From: Candidatus Saccharicenans sp.
GTDB lineage: Bacteria; Acidobacteriota; Aminicenantia; Aminicenantales; Saccharicenantaceae
Assembly (NCBI GenBank): GCA_030018265.1
Contig: JASEFX010000019.1
Location: forward strand, 1-45,076
Reading direction: 5' to 3'
DNA: 45,076 nucleotides
Each line of letters begins with the position of its first letter. Position 1 is the first letter of the stretch. Below are positions 16,680 to 25,538 of this stretch, in pieces. The translations under genes and the position numbers were made by a program. The notes below the pieces were generated by a model. It was not told the DNA's origin. It searched no databases and saw only the letters and a list, made by a program, of their open reading frames with translations.

Positions 16680-17666
16680 ATGAAAAACATTAGAGCAATC
16701 CTCCGACTGGAAGGCCTCCGGTCGAAATGGAGGCAGACCGACCACGCTCAACTCCTGTTTAAAATATTAAGCTTGAGCCTGGCCGTTCTGCTCCACCTGG
16801 CTCTAATTCTCTACTTAAAACAGGCAAGCATTTACATAAAAATCCTGCCTTTTTTTAAAGAACCTGAAGCAATCATCGCCACCTATCCGGAATCAAAGCT
16901 GCCGCCTGCATTTCCCGAAGTTATAAAAGAGCCTCCAGCGCAGGAAGAGGCTGTTGAACCAGAAAAGGCGGGAATTACGGCCGGCGCGAGCGCCACCGGG
17001 AGACCCGGTAGACCGGGAGCTGGCGGCAGTCAGACTGAAACCGGGAGCGCCACGGGAACCCGGGTTCCGGCAGTTCCTTTTGACCTTGAAGCCTACCTGC
17101 GTGGGAAAGAAGTTTCGACCTCATCCGGCGTAAGAATAAATCTTTCCCGCATAAAACAGGTCCCGAGCAAATACCATTTCAGCCTGAAGCTGCCGGTAAG
17201 AACCGAACCTGAAGCTGGAGAAACCGTTCAAGCTGCTCCATCTCTTAAGAGTGAAGTTTATGAATATGCTTCGCCCCGCGGCTATCTGCAACCCGGACGT
17301 GGGCTGCGATTTTCTGAAACCGGGAAACCCCGCCCGGGAATTCCCGGCACGGTGAGCCCGGAAACCACCTCCGGCTATCGCTACACGATTAAACCCTGGG
17401 CAGAAAAAGTGGTTAATCTCATCCAGGCCCGATGGATTCTCCCCCAGCTTTCATCGATGCCGAAAAACAAAAGCCTTACCCTTATTCTCGTGGTCGACCG
17501 CGATGGCCAGCTGCAGTCGCTGGAAATTGCCAGTTCCACCACCAGCGAAATTCTTGACCAGGCCGCAGTCAACGCAGTTCGTCAGTGTTTGCCGTTTCCG
17601 CCCCTGCCGGAAGATTTTCCTGGAAAGAGCCTGGAGTTCTATCTGGTGTTTACCTATCATGACTGA
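16680..17666 (+). CDS. TonB/TolA-like energy-transducing envelope protein
   Basis: 328 aa. A single membrane helix (about residues 25-48) after a basic N-terminus, a proline- and glutamate-rich linker (about 55-95) and a Gly-rich stretch with several G-R-P-G and T-G repeats (about 100-125), and a C-terminal TonB domain from about 240: A-E-K-V-V-N-L-I-Q-A-R-W, then L-I-L-V-V-D-R-D-G-Q, A-A-V-N-A-V-R-Q, and F-P-P-L-P. The layout matches TonB-family proteins that carry force from the inner membrane to the outer envelope. No exbB/exbD genes are near. It ends overlapping the next gene by 8 bases, so the two are translationally coupled. Confidence 0.82.
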   Translation: MKNIRAILRLEGLRSKWRQTDHAQLLFKILSLSLAVLLHLALILYLKQASIYIKILPFFKEPEAIIATYPESKLPPAFPEVIKEPPAQEEAVEPEKAGITAGASATGRPGRPGAGGSQTETGSATGTRVPAVPFDLEAYLRGKEVSTSSGVRINLSRIKQVPSKYHFSLKLPVRTEPEAGETVQAAPSLKSEVYEYASPRGYLQPGRGLRFSETGKPRPGIPGTVSPETTSGYRYTIKPWAEKVVNLIQARWILPQLSSMPKNKSLTLILVVDRDGQLQSLEIASSTTSEILDQAAVNAVRQCLPFPPLPEDFPGKSLEFYLVFTYHD

Positions 17667-18717
17667 AAAAATAGCGAAAATTCTTCTGTTATTTTTGCTC
17701 GGACTGAGTCTTGCAGCCCCTCTTCAGGCCGACTGGAAATCAGAAATAAACGATCTCCTGAAACAGAAAGACTTCATCTCTGCTCTGGGTCTGTTAGAAA
17801 AGACACTTCCGGCTCTGGAACAAATTGAACGCCAGGAAGCGATGGCTCTTTTACCTTTTCTATATTTCAAAAATAATCTTCCCGATGAAGAGAAAAAAGC
17901 TCTGATCGATTATTTTGAAGAAAATGGCGATTCCACCCCGCTTCTCTCTTTCCTCGACCACAGTGTTTTCGACCAGGTACTCGCCTACTGGGGACGCTGG
18001 CGAAACGAATTCCCGCTGCTCAAGAACATCAATTTTCTCGTGCCTGCCTCAGCTGAAGAGCGCGCCATTCCTGAAGTTTTGCGGCTGGGTTTTCAGCTGA
18101 CGGCCGACGCTTATTACAAGATTCAGCTCGAAGGCAACCCGCTTGAAGGCGGACTCTGGACAAAAGGTGAGCACCAGGTGGCCTTGCCTCTTCCTTTCTA
18201 TTTTGACCAGCCTTATTCCCTTAACCTGGACATATTTCTAAAAACCAGCAGCATCACCATAAAAAAGAGAATTGTGCTCGAGTTTCAGATAGACAAAAAA
18301 AACATCAGCGCGCAGGAACTTCTGGTACAGAGACAGGAAGCTCCTCCGATAAAAAACATCGAAGGTGAGCTCGCCTTTTACATCGGACAGACACTGATCT
18401 ACAGGTCAACCAAGTATCTGCAAAAACAGATTCCGGTTAAAGTGGTCATCCCTCCTCCCAGCCCTCACGGAACCAAGCCTTACATGGCACCGGATAAAGA
18501 TCAACCATATTTCAGAGGCGTTTCCCTGCTGGACGCCATACCCGCGATCATCGGCGCCATCAAGGACTGGAGGAAAAAACCGCCTGAAAAAGCACCCTCA
18601 ACTTTCCTCAGGAAGCCCGAACTGAATTTTACCTTCTCCAGCCTGGAAAAACAGGAAACGAGGACCGAGGTGACCATAAAAATAAGAGAGAAAAGAGCTG
18701 AACCTCTTCCTTACTGA
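17659..18717 (+). CDS. Secreted protein of unknown function, coupled to the TonB-like gene
   Basis: 352 aa, not recognised. A clear signal peptide (about residues 1-24, ending L-Q-A) is followed by a helical N-terminal part (25-110) resembling TPR-like packing, and a beta-rich C-terminal half containing a Pro-rich segment around residue 270. The frame is open well upstream, but those residues are a shadow of the TonB-like gene, and the ATG at 17659 overlaps its stop (ATGACTGA). The coupling suggests the product works with the TonB-like protein in the envelope, perhaps as a periplasmic partner. This is inference from position only. Confidence 0.75.
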   Translation: MTEKIAKILLLFLLGLSLAAPLQADWKSEINDLLKQKDFISALGLLEKTLPALEQIERQEAMALLPFLYFKNNLPDEEKKALIDYFEENGDSTPLLSFLDHSVFDQVLAYWGRWRNEFPLLKNINFLVPASAEERAIPEVLRLGFQLTADAYYKIQLEGNPLEGGLWTKGEHQVALPLPFYFDQPYSLNLDIFLKTSSITIKKRIVLEFQIDKKNISAQELLVQRQEAPPIKNIEGELAFYIGQTLIYRSTKYLQKQIPVKVVIPPPSPHGTKPYMAPDKDQPYFRGVSLLDAIPAIIGAIKDWRKKPPEKAPSTFLRKPELNFTFSSLEKQETRTEVTIKIREKRAEPLPY

Positions 18718-18739
18718 ATTCCAGGACAGAACAAAACAG

Positions 18740-18768
18740 TTGACATCTTTTCGCATTTAATTGAGAAT
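18740..18768 (+). promoter_or_regulatory. Promoter of the PilZ gene (leaderless type)
   Basis: Perfect -35 TTGACA (18740-18745), 17-base spacer, GAGAAT (18763-18768), a 4-of-6 match to -10. The ATG at 18778 begins only 9 bases after the -10 box, so the transcript should start at or a few bases before the ATG. No Shine-Dalgarno sequence is visible. Confidence 0.55.
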
Positions 18769-18777
18769 AAAATAAAA

Positions 18778-19251
18778 ATGTCAGCCGATAAGGAAAAGGT
18801 AATGCTTGAAATCTACCCTGAGGAAAAACGCCTCTGCCTCAGGTTTTCCATCCCGGGAGCCACCGTCTCCTACCGCCGGGAAAGATGGCTCGGCCAGAAG
18901 AAAGAGTTTGACGAAGAATTCTGCCCCCTTCAGAACATAAGCCGGGGAGGCGTCTGCTTCCTGTGCCGCATCAATCTGAAACCCGGCACCGAGCTGACCA
19001 TGCAGATTGCCATTCCAGGAGACCGCTCTCCCTTAAACCAGCTGGGCGAAGTCCGCTGGTCTGTCCCCAGCGAGAATGAAACCTATCCTTACAGAGCGGG
19101 CGTGCAATTCCATCCTTACGGAACTGGCAAAGGGCAGAATTATCCCGGTAATCTGGTAAAGATCATCTCTCTGGAATATAAATTTGCCGAAATTAAGACT
19201 GGCGAACCGGTGGGAGAAGACCAGACAGACGCCTACGAAATTAAGGACTGA
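18778..19251 (+). CDS. PilZ-domain c-di-GMP-binding protein
   Basis: 157 aa. The c-di-GMP signature is present: R18-L-C-L-R22 (RxxxR) and N53-I-S-R-G-G58 (the D/NxSxxG motif with Asn). It continues with T-E-L-T-M-Q-I, G-E-V-R-W and R-A-G-V-Q-F, the PilZ beta barrel. The cytosolic protein has no other domain and probably acts as a c-di-GMP effector, partner unknown. It has its own promoter and probably starts without a leader. Its neighbour glyS is convergent. Confidence 0.85.
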   Translation: MSADKEKVMLEIYPEEKRLCLRFSIPGATVSYRRERWLGQKKEFDEEFCPLQNISRGGVCFLCRINLKPGTELTMQIAIPGDRSPLNQLGEVRWSVPSENETYPYRAGVQFHPYGTGKGQNYPGNLVKIISLEYKFAEIKTGEPVGEDQTDAYEIKD

Positions 19252-19282
19252 AGAGTACCGGAGATTATCTCGAATATTGCGG

Positions 19283-21355
19283 TCAGCGTTTCTCGCTTTC
19301 CGCCACCACCTGAGTGTAATCTGCCACCATTGAAGTCAGATGCAAAATCTGGGCTAAAAGAGCCAGCCGGTTATTCCTGAGTTTCCGGTCTTCTGCCATC
19401 ACCAGAACCTTCTCAAAGAAATTGTTGAGCGGGGTCCGCAGGCGAAAAATCATCTTCTGAGCAGAAGAAAAGTCGTTATGGGCCAGCATTTTCTGAAGAT
19501 TGTTGCTTATGATCTTAACTGCCGAATAAAGTTCCTTTTCTTCTTTTTCCCGGAAAAGCGCCGGGTTCAATCTGGCTCTGACCGGCTCTTTCAGAATATT
19601 TCTCACTCTTTTGACCATGAGGATAAACGGTTCAAAATCCGGACTCTCTTTCAGTTCGTTCAGAGCTTTCAGCCGGGCTTCTGTCCGGGTCAGGTATTCA
19701 ATCCCTGAAGCCAGAGCCGCGTTGATCAGGTCATACCGATAACCCTGCTTTTCAAACATGAACCGGAGCCGACCTTCAAAAAATTCCATAAGACTGTTTT
19801 TCAACTCATCTTCCGGAACCGTCAGCCGGTCAGAAAGAAGAGAGATGGCTTTATCCATAAGTCGCGGCAGTGAGAGCTGTAGCTTTTTCTCCAGAATAAT
19901 CCGGCAGACACCGAGCGCCTGACGACGGAGACCGAAAGGATCGCTGGAACCGCTGATGCTGATTCCAACTCCCATCACCCCGACCACCGTATCCATTTTG
20001 TCAGCCAGCGAGAGAACCGCTCCTGCCATTGAGGTCGGGACTGGATCATCAGCTCCGGCCGGGAGATAATGCTCATAAATCGCTCTGGAGACTGTCTCTG
20101 ACCAGCCCTGGGCCCGGGCATAAAGACCTCCCATTTTCCCCTGAAGTTCCGGAAATTCTCTGACCATCTCGGTCAGCAGGTCCGCCTTGCAGAGTCTGGC
20201 CGCTTCCACCAGCTCCTTTTTTTCCTTTTTCATTTCCAGGCGGTCAGCCAGGTAGGCCACGAGCTTCTGCAGCCTGGCCGTTTTATCGCTGTAACTGCCG
20301 AGCTTCTCCTGAAAAATAACCTTTTTCAGCCCGGCCGCGCGTTCATTCAGGTTAATCTTCAGGTCATTATTCCAGAAGAATTTAGCATCTTCCAGCCTGG
20401 CCTTCAAAACTCTCTCATTTCCTGCGGCTATGTAATTTTTTGGATCTGAGGGCGCATCGGCGATACCGAGAAAATACGGCAGCTGTTTCTGCCCCCTGAC
20501 CACAGAGAAGAGTTTCTGGCCTTCCCTCATGGCTGTGGCCAGAACCTCCAGCGGAAGTTCAAGGTAACTTTCAGGAAAGCTTCCCATCACCACCAGCGGA
20601 CATTCAACGTTCCATAATAATCTTTCCATCAGCGCTTCATCCGGATAAACTTCAGCTTTAAGTCCCTGCAATTTTTCCTGGAATTGCTTTAGAATCAACT
20701 GCTTTCTTTCCTCCGGTTCGACCACCACCAGATGTTCGCGGAGCAGAGCTTTATATTCCTCAAAGCTTCTTACTTCAAACTCAACCGGATCATGGATGAA
20801 ATGACCGCGGGTACGATTTCCCGACTTGATGCCAATAAACTCCAGAATAACCACCCGACCGTCGCAAACGCAGAGAATATTCTTTATCGGTCGGGAAAAG
20901 CGAAAACTCTTCTCTCCCCAGCGCATGCTCTTCGGGAAACTCAGTGAACTGATTATTCCAGGGAACACTTCAGCAATTATTTCTTCTGCCGGACGTCCCT
21001 TCTTCAAGCGCTTGAACCCGAGATACTCTCCGCGAGGAGTCTGAACCACCTCGAGTTTCTCCACCGGAATTCCCTGGGAACGGGCAAAACCCAGAGCTGC
21101 CGGACTGTAACTGCCGTCGGGCTTTATGGCCACCTGCTTCGGCGGCCCGACCACCAGCTCCTCCTCATCAGGCTGGCTGGCCTCCATATCAGCCACCACC
21201 ACCAGCCGGCGGCAGGTGCCCAGGGTTCTCAGGTGATGAAGGCGAATCCTGGCCGCCTCCAGCTCTTCAGAGAATTTTTCGCGGAGCTGCTCCAGCGCGC
21301 TCCGGACATGAGAAGAAGGCAGCTCTTCCGTCATGATTTCCAGCAGGAACTCCAT
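19283..21355 (-). CDS. glyS: Glycyl-tRNA synthetase beta subunit
   Basis: 690 aa, normal size for GlyS. With GlyQ it forms the alpha2-beta2 enzyme that charges tRNA-Gly. The N-terminus F-L-L-E-I-M-T-E-E-L-P is diagnostic, followed by V-V-G-P-P (about 68) and an HD-like region, and a C-terminal anticodon-binding domain with the conserved D-P-F-G-L-R-R-Q-A-L-G near residue 463. The ATG overlaps the glyQ stop by one base (TGATG), showing translational coupling. It is the last gene of the gcvT-to-glyS direction group. Confidence 0.97.
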   Translation of the reverse strand: MEFLLEIMTEELPSSHVRSALEQLREKFSEELEAARIRLHHLRTLGTCRRLVVVADMEASQPDEEELVVGPPKQVAIKPDGSYSPAALGFARSQGIPVEKLEVVQTPRGEYLGFKRLKKGRPAEEIIAEVFPGIISSLSFPKSMRWGEKSFRFSRPIKNILCVCDGRVVILEFIGIKSGNRTRGHFIHDPVEFEVRSFEEYKALLREHLVVVEPEERKQLILKQFQEKLQGLKAEVYPDEALMERLLWNVECPLVVMGSFPESYLELPLEVLATAMREGQKLFSVVRGQKQLPYFLGIADAPSDPKNYIAAGNERVLKARLEDAKFFWNNDLKINLNERAAGLKKVIFQEKLGSYSDKTARLQKLVAYLADRLEMKKEKKELVEAARLCKADLLTEMVREFPELQGKMGGLYARAQGWSETVSRAIYEHYLPAGADDPVPTSMAGAVLSLADKMDTVVGVMGVGISISGSSDPFGLRRQALGVCRIILEKKLQLSLPRLMDKAISLLSDRLTVPEDELKNSLMEFFEGRLRFMFEKQGYRYDLINAALASGIEYLTRTEARLKALNELKESPDFEPFILMVKRVRNILKEPVRARLNPALFREKEEKELYSAVKIISNNLQKMLAHNDFSSAQKMIFRLRTPLNNFFEKVLVMAEDRKLRNNRLALLAQILHLTSMVADYTQVVAESEKR

Positions 21356-22203
21356 CAGCTCTCTCCTTCTCTGGCTACGAATTTCCTGGCCACCTGATTC
21401 ACCAGGGCCCTGATCTGTCCTATCATTTTCACTCTTTCGGTCACGCTGATCGCTCCCCGGGCATCAAGAAGATTGAAATAATGAGAACATTTCAGACACT
21501 GGTCGTAGGCCGGGAGCAGCAGGTCGAGCTCAATCAGACGCCTGGCTTCCTTTTCGCTGGCGCCAAACGCCTGGAAAAGCATTTCCACGTCTGCCTGTTC
21601 AAAATTGTATATAGAGAATTCTTTTTCATCCTGATAACGCAGGTCCCGGTAGGTTACCTCAGGCGACCATTTCAGGTCGTAGATGTTGTCCTTTTGTTCG
21701 AGAAACATCTCCAGCCTTTCCAGTCCGTAGGTGATCTCCACCGACACCGGTGAAAGCTCCAGTCCCCCGGCCTGCTGAAAATAAGTAAACTGCGTTATTT
21801 CCAGTCCGTCGAGCATTACCTGCCAGCCAACTCCCCAGGCTCCGATGGTTGGAGATTCCCAGTCATCCTCGTCGAACCTCAGGTCATGTTCCCTGAGGTT
21901 TATCCCGAGCGAGCTCAGGCTTTCCAGATAAATTTTCTGGATATCGTCGGGAGAAGGCTTGATGATCACCTGAAACTGAAAATGTTTCTGCACCCGGTGA
22001 GGATTTTCTCCATAACGCCCGTCTGTCGGACGGCGCGAGGGCTGAACGTAAGCCACTCTCCAGGGACGCCGGCCCAGAACCCGGAAAAAGGTGTCCGGCG
22101 TCATCGTCCCGGCTCCCACCTCCAGGTCATAGGTTGGAGCCAGATAGCAGCCCTGCCGGGCCCAGAAATCGTACAACCTCAAAAAAAGATCCTGCATCGT
22201 CAT
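21355..22203 (-). CDS. glyQ: Glycyl-tRNA synthetase alpha subunit
   Basis: 282 aa class II catalytic subunit. Diagnostic stretches are [32 protein letters not shown] (about 54-69), and [19 protein letters not shown] (about 126-144). ATG 22203 is preceded by GGAAGGAAAG. It follows gcvPB by 62 bases, with no terminator in the gap, so it is likely on the same message as the glycine cleavage genes. No room for a T-box leader exists. Confidence 0.97.
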   Translation of the reverse strand: MTMQDLFLRLYDFWARQGCYLAPTYDLEVGAGTMTPDTFFRVLGRRPWRVAYVQPSRRPTDGRYGENPHRVQKHFQFQVIIKPSPDDIQKIYLESLSSLGINLREHDLRFDEDDWESPTIGAWGVGWQVMLDGLEITQFTYFQQAGGLELSPVSVEITYGLERLEMFLEQKDNIYDLKWSPEVTYRDLRYQDEKEFSIYNFEQADVEMLFQAFGASEKEARRLIELDLLLPAYDQCLKCSHYFNLLDARGAISVTERVKMIGQIRALVNQVARKFVAREGES

Positions 22204-22265
22204 CTCAATCTTTCCTTCCTCTGCCGCTTCAGTCTGTTTAATTCAGACGTAACTTAAATCCGCGC

Positions 22266-23720
22266 TTATTTTTTCTCCCACCTCAGCACCGGATTCCTGG
22301 CCGCCTGAACTTCATCCAGCCGCCTGACGTAGGTAATATGGGGCGCCGTCCGCAACAGCTCGGGATTCTCCCGCGCTTCGCGGTCGATGGCTTTCATGGC
22401 TTCTATGAACAGGTCCAGGTCCCGGCGGCTTTCGGTCTCGGTCGGTTCTATCATCAGAGCTCCATGAACAATCAACGGGAAGGACATCGTCGGCGGATGC
22501 AGTCCGTAATCAAGCAACCTCTTGCAGATGTCCAGGTTGGTTATGCCGAACTCCTTCTGGTATTTATCTGAAAACACGCACTCATGGAGGGTCGGAGCGT
22601 CATACTTCAGATGATAGATTCCTTCCAGACTCTTCCGGATGTAGTTGGAGTTGAGAACAGCGATTTCAGTCATTTCCCGCAAACCGGCCGGTCCGAGAGT
22701 CAGTATGTAGGCGAGCGCTTTGAGCATTACCTGAAAATGGCCGTAAAAGCTCTTTACCCTGCCTATCGACTGAGGACGGTTATAGTTGAGATAATATCTG
22801 CCGTCCTTCTCCTCTATCACCGGAACCGGAAGATAAGGCTCGAGTATTTTTTTCACGGCCACCGGTCCCGAGCCAGGGCCTCCTCCCCCGTGAGGAGTGG
22901 AAAATGTTTTGTGCAGGTTCAGGTGAAGCACATCAACCTTCATATCTCCGGGCCTGGTTATTCCAGCCAGAGCGTTAAGGTTAGCTCCGTCCATGTAAAC
23001 AAACCCGCCCTTTGCATGGACGATATCGGCAATCCGGCAGATGTCGGATTCAAAAACTCCCAGGGTGTTCGGGTTGGTGACCATCAGCGCGGCCACCTCT
23101 TCGGTCATCTCCTTCTCCAGCTCTTCGAGAGAAATTGTCCCGCGTTCGTTCGACTTGATCTCCTTCACCACATACCCGCAAATATGAGCCGAGGAGGGAT
23201 TGGTCCCGTGGGCGGAATCGGGAATCAGAACATATTTTCTCGGGTTGCCATGCGCCTGATGATAGGCCCTGATGAGCATCATTCCGGTCAGCTCTCCATG
23301 AGCCCCGGCCGCCGGCTGCAGGGTCACCGCGTCCATCCCGGTAATCTCGCACAGCAACCTTTCAAGAGTCTTCATCAGCTCCAGATTTCCCTGAACCAGA
23401 CTTTCTGGCGCCAGCGGATGGATGTCGATCAGGCTTCCGAGAGAGGCCACCTTCTCGTTAATTTTCGGGTTGTACTTCATCGTGCAGGAACCGAGCGGAT
23501 AAAAACCAAAGTCAACGCAGTAATTCATCTGCGACAATCTGGTGAAATGCCGGGTGACTTCCGTCTCGGAAACTTCAGGAAAACCATCGATGTCCTCCCT
23601 CAGAGGCAATCCTTCCAGAGCCCGCGGATTTTCCGGAACATCGAGCGGTGGAAGACGAAAAGCCGTTTTCCCGGGCGAACTTATTTCAAATATGAGCGGC
23701 TCGCGAATCACGTTGATCAT
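22266..23720 (-). CDS. gcvPB: Glycine dehydrogenase (decarboxylating) subunit 2
   Basis: 484 aa P-protein beta part, carrying the pyridoxal phosphate. The PLP lysine lies in L-N-L-H-K-T-F-S-T-P-H-G-G-G-G-P-G, and C-T-M-K-Y-N-P-K and A-A-G-A-H-G-E-L-T-G-M are family motifs. It decarboxylates glycine and passes the aminomethyl group to lipoyl-GcvH. The ATG overlaps the gcvPA stop by 4 bases (ATGA), as expected for subunits needed in equal amounts. Confidence 0.97.
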   Translation of the reverse strand: MINVIREPLIFEISSPGKTAFRLPPLDVPENPRALEGLPLREDIDGFPEVSETEVTRHFTRLSQMNYCVDFGFYPLGSCTMKYNPKINEKVASLGSLIDIHPLAPESLVQGNLELMKTLERLLCEITGMDAVTLQPAAGAHGELTGMMLIRAYHQAHGNPRKYVLIPDSAHGTNPSSAHICGYVVKEIKSNERGTISLEELEKEMTEEVAALMVTNPNTLGVFESDICRIADIVHAKGGFVYMDGANLNALAGITRPGDMKVDVLHLNLHKTFSTPHGGGGPGSGPVAVKKILEPYLPVPVIEEKDGRYYLNYNRPQSIGRVKSFYGHFQVMLKALAYILTLGPAGLREMTEIAVLNSNYIRKSLEGIYHLKYDAPTLHECVFSDKYQKEFGITNLDICKRLLDYGLHPPTMSFPLIVHGALMIEPTETESRRDLDLFIEAMKAIDREARENPELLRTAPHITYVRRLDEVQAARNPVLRWEKK

Positions 23721-25063
23721 CTGAGCACCTCCTCCAGCACCCGGGCAAAATGGTCAATCTTTTCCCGGCTGTGCTTTTCGGTGACGGTTATCAGAGCGCA
23801 GTTATCAAGTCCGGGATAAAACTTTCCGAGAGACAGCCCGCCGAGTATTCCCCTTTCTTCGAGTTTGCGGCTGATGGTTTCCCACTCAGCCGGGAATTCC
23901 AGGACAAACTCATTAAACACCGGCCCGGTAAATTTTCGTTTGACCCCGGGAATAGAGGTCAGTTTTTCCAGAGCGTAAGCTGCTTTCTGAAGATTGATCC
24001 AGGCGAGTTTTTTCAACCCCTGGCGTCCGAGAGTCTCCAGATATATGGTGGCCCTGAGGGCGCAGTGAGCCTGGTTGGTGCAGATGTTGGAAGTGGCTTT
24101 TTCCCGGCGGATGTGCTGCTCCCTGGTCGATAACGTCAGAACAAAACCCCGGCGTCCCTCAGCATCCACGGTCTGACCGGCGATTCTTCCCGGCATCTGT
24201 CTGACAAATTCCTTTCTGCAGGCCATGAACCCAAGATAGGGCCCGCCGAAGCTCAGCGGCAGACCGAAAGACTGAGCTTCTCCGGTGACAATATCAGCTC
24301 CAAGCTTTCCGGGAGCCTCGAGCAGCCCGAGAGAAAGAGGCTCGGATATGACCACCGCCAGCATCGCCTGATGAGCATGAGCTATTTCACCCAGAGATTT
24401 CAGGTCCTCCACCACGCCAAAATAATTCGGTGACTGACATAGAAGCACCGAAGTCTGCGAGTTGAGAGCCGCTTCCAGTCCGGCCCGATCAATTCGACCA
24501 CTCCGGTCATAGGGAATTTCCACCACTTCCAGGTCGAGATTCCTGGTGTAAGTATAAATAACCTGACGATATTCCGGGTTAAGGTTCGAGGCCACCAGCA
24601 GCCTTCTTCCACCCTTCACCCTGCTGGCCATCAGCACCGCCTCGGCGGCTCCGGTGGCTCCGTCGTAAAGAGAAGCGTTAGCTATGTCCAGTCCGGTAAG
24701 CTGGCAGATAAGCGTCTGAAATTCAAAAATCACCTGAAGAGTTCCCTGGCTCACTTCCGGCTGATAGGGTGTGTACGGGGTTACAAACTCGCCCCGGGAA
24801 CTGAGATAATCCACCACCGCTGGAATAAAATGGTCGTAAGCTCCGCCGCCCAGAAAAGACAGATACTGACCGTAAAGGTTCTTCTCTCCTTTTTCCTGGA
24901 AATACTGAAGCACTTCAGGTTCGGAGAGAGGACCGGGAAGGTTCAATAATTCTTTCAACCTGATATTTTCCGGGATGCAGCAGAAAAGTTCCTCTATCGA
25001 CCCGACACCTATCCGCTCGAGCATTTCTTTTCTGTCTTTTTCGCTGATCGGAATATAACTCAT
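23717..25063 (-). CDS. gcvPA: Glycine dehydrogenase (decarboxylating) subunit 1
   Basis: 448 aa P-protein alpha part. Recognisable segments are the N-terminus Y-I-P-I-S-E-K-D-R-K-E-M-L, then F-L-G-G-G-A-Y-D-H, F-V-T-P-Y-T-P-Y-Q-P-E-V-S-Q-G-T-L-Q (about 93-110), D-G-A-T-G-A-A-E, and A-L-R-A-T-I-Y-L. Together with GcvPB it replaces the single GcvP of proteobacteria. It follows gcvH after 53 bases containing a small stem-loop with a U-run. A GGGGGTAAAG site may serve translation. Confidence 0.96.
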   Translation of the reverse strand: MSYIPISEKDRKEMLERIGVGSIEELFCCIPENIRLKELLNLPGPLSEPEVLQYFQEKGEKNLYGQYLSFLGGGAYDHFIPAVVDYLSSRGEFVTPYTPYQPEVSQGTLQVIFEFQTLICQLTGLDIANASLYDGATGAAEAVLMASRVKGGRRLLVASNLNPEYRQVIYTYTRNLDLEVVEIPYDRSGRIDRAGLEAALNSQTSVLLCQSPNYFGVVEDLKSLGEIAHAHQAMLAVVISEPLSLGLLEAPGKLGADIVTGEAQSFGLPLSFGGPYLGFMACRKEFVRQMPGRIAGQTVDAEGRRGFVLTLSTREQHIRREKATSNICTNQAHCALRATIYLETLGRQGLKKLAWINLQKAAYALEKLTSIPGVKRKFTGPVFNEFVLEFPAEWETISRKLEERGILGGLSLGKFYPGLDNCALITVTEKHSREKIDHFARVLEEVLR

Positions 25064-25087
25064 TTTTCTTTACCCCCGCGCTTGATT

Positions 25088-25108
25088 AAAAAATCTCCGG
25101 TGGCCGGA
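25088..25108 (-). terminator. Weak terminator or attenuator between gcvH and gcvPA
   Basis: On the minus strand TCCGG-CCA-CCGGA (25108-25096) forms a 5-bp stem with a 3-base loop, and after two bases T6 follows (25093-25088). This is short for a full intrinsic terminator, so partial read-through into gcvPA is likely. Confidence 0.35.
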
Positions 25109-25116
25109 CGCGAAAT

Positions 25117-25503
25117 TCAGTGCTCGAGACCTTCGAGATATTTTTCATATTCTGCGGCTTTCATCAGGTTGTTCAGTTCATCTTTATCTTTGATTTTTAA
25201 CCGGACCAGCCATCCCTGGCCGTAGGGATCCCTGTTGATCAGGTCCGGCGTTTGCGCCAGCTCGGAATTTACCTCGATAACTTCTCCGGACACCGGCGAA
25301 TAAATGTCAGAAACAGATTTCACCGATTCCACGCTGCCCAGCGTCTGATGAGCCTCCAGAGTTTTCCCCACCTGCGGCAGGTCGACGTAAATGATATCCC
25401 CCAGCTGTTTCTGAGCGAAATCTGTGATTCCAACCACCGCCTCTTCCCCTTCCAGACGCAGCCATTCATGATCTTTCGTATAAAAAAGATTTTCAGGATA
25501 CAT
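25117..25503 (-). CDS. gcvH: Glycine cleavage system H protein
   Basis: 128 aa lipoyl carrier. The lipoylation site is the Lys in V-E-S-V-K-S-V-S (about residue 62), preceded by L-G-D-I-I-Y-V-D-L-P and followed by D-I-Y-S-P-V-S-G-E-V. The N-terminus reads Y-T-K-D-H-E-W-L. It shuttles the aminomethyl intermediate among GcvP, GcvT and the L protein; no L-protein gene is in the window. A strong AGGAGG precedes the ATG by 5 bases. Confidence 0.97.
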   Translation of the reverse strand: MYPENLFYTKDHEWLRLEGEEAVVGITDFAQKQLGDIIYVDLPQVGKTLEAHQTLGSVESVKSVSDIYSPVSGEVIEVNSELAQTPDLINRDPYGQGWLVRLKIKDKDELNNLMKAAEYEKYLEGLEH

Positions 25504-25538
25504 AAGTTCCTCCTTTCTGAAAATTTATTAAGAGGCCA

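Noticed and set aside
22584-23819. Long plus-strand open frame of 411 codons opposite gcvPB
   Set aside because: It is a shadow of the minus-strand gcvPB and gcvPA genes, with no ribosome site and no recognisable protein pattern.
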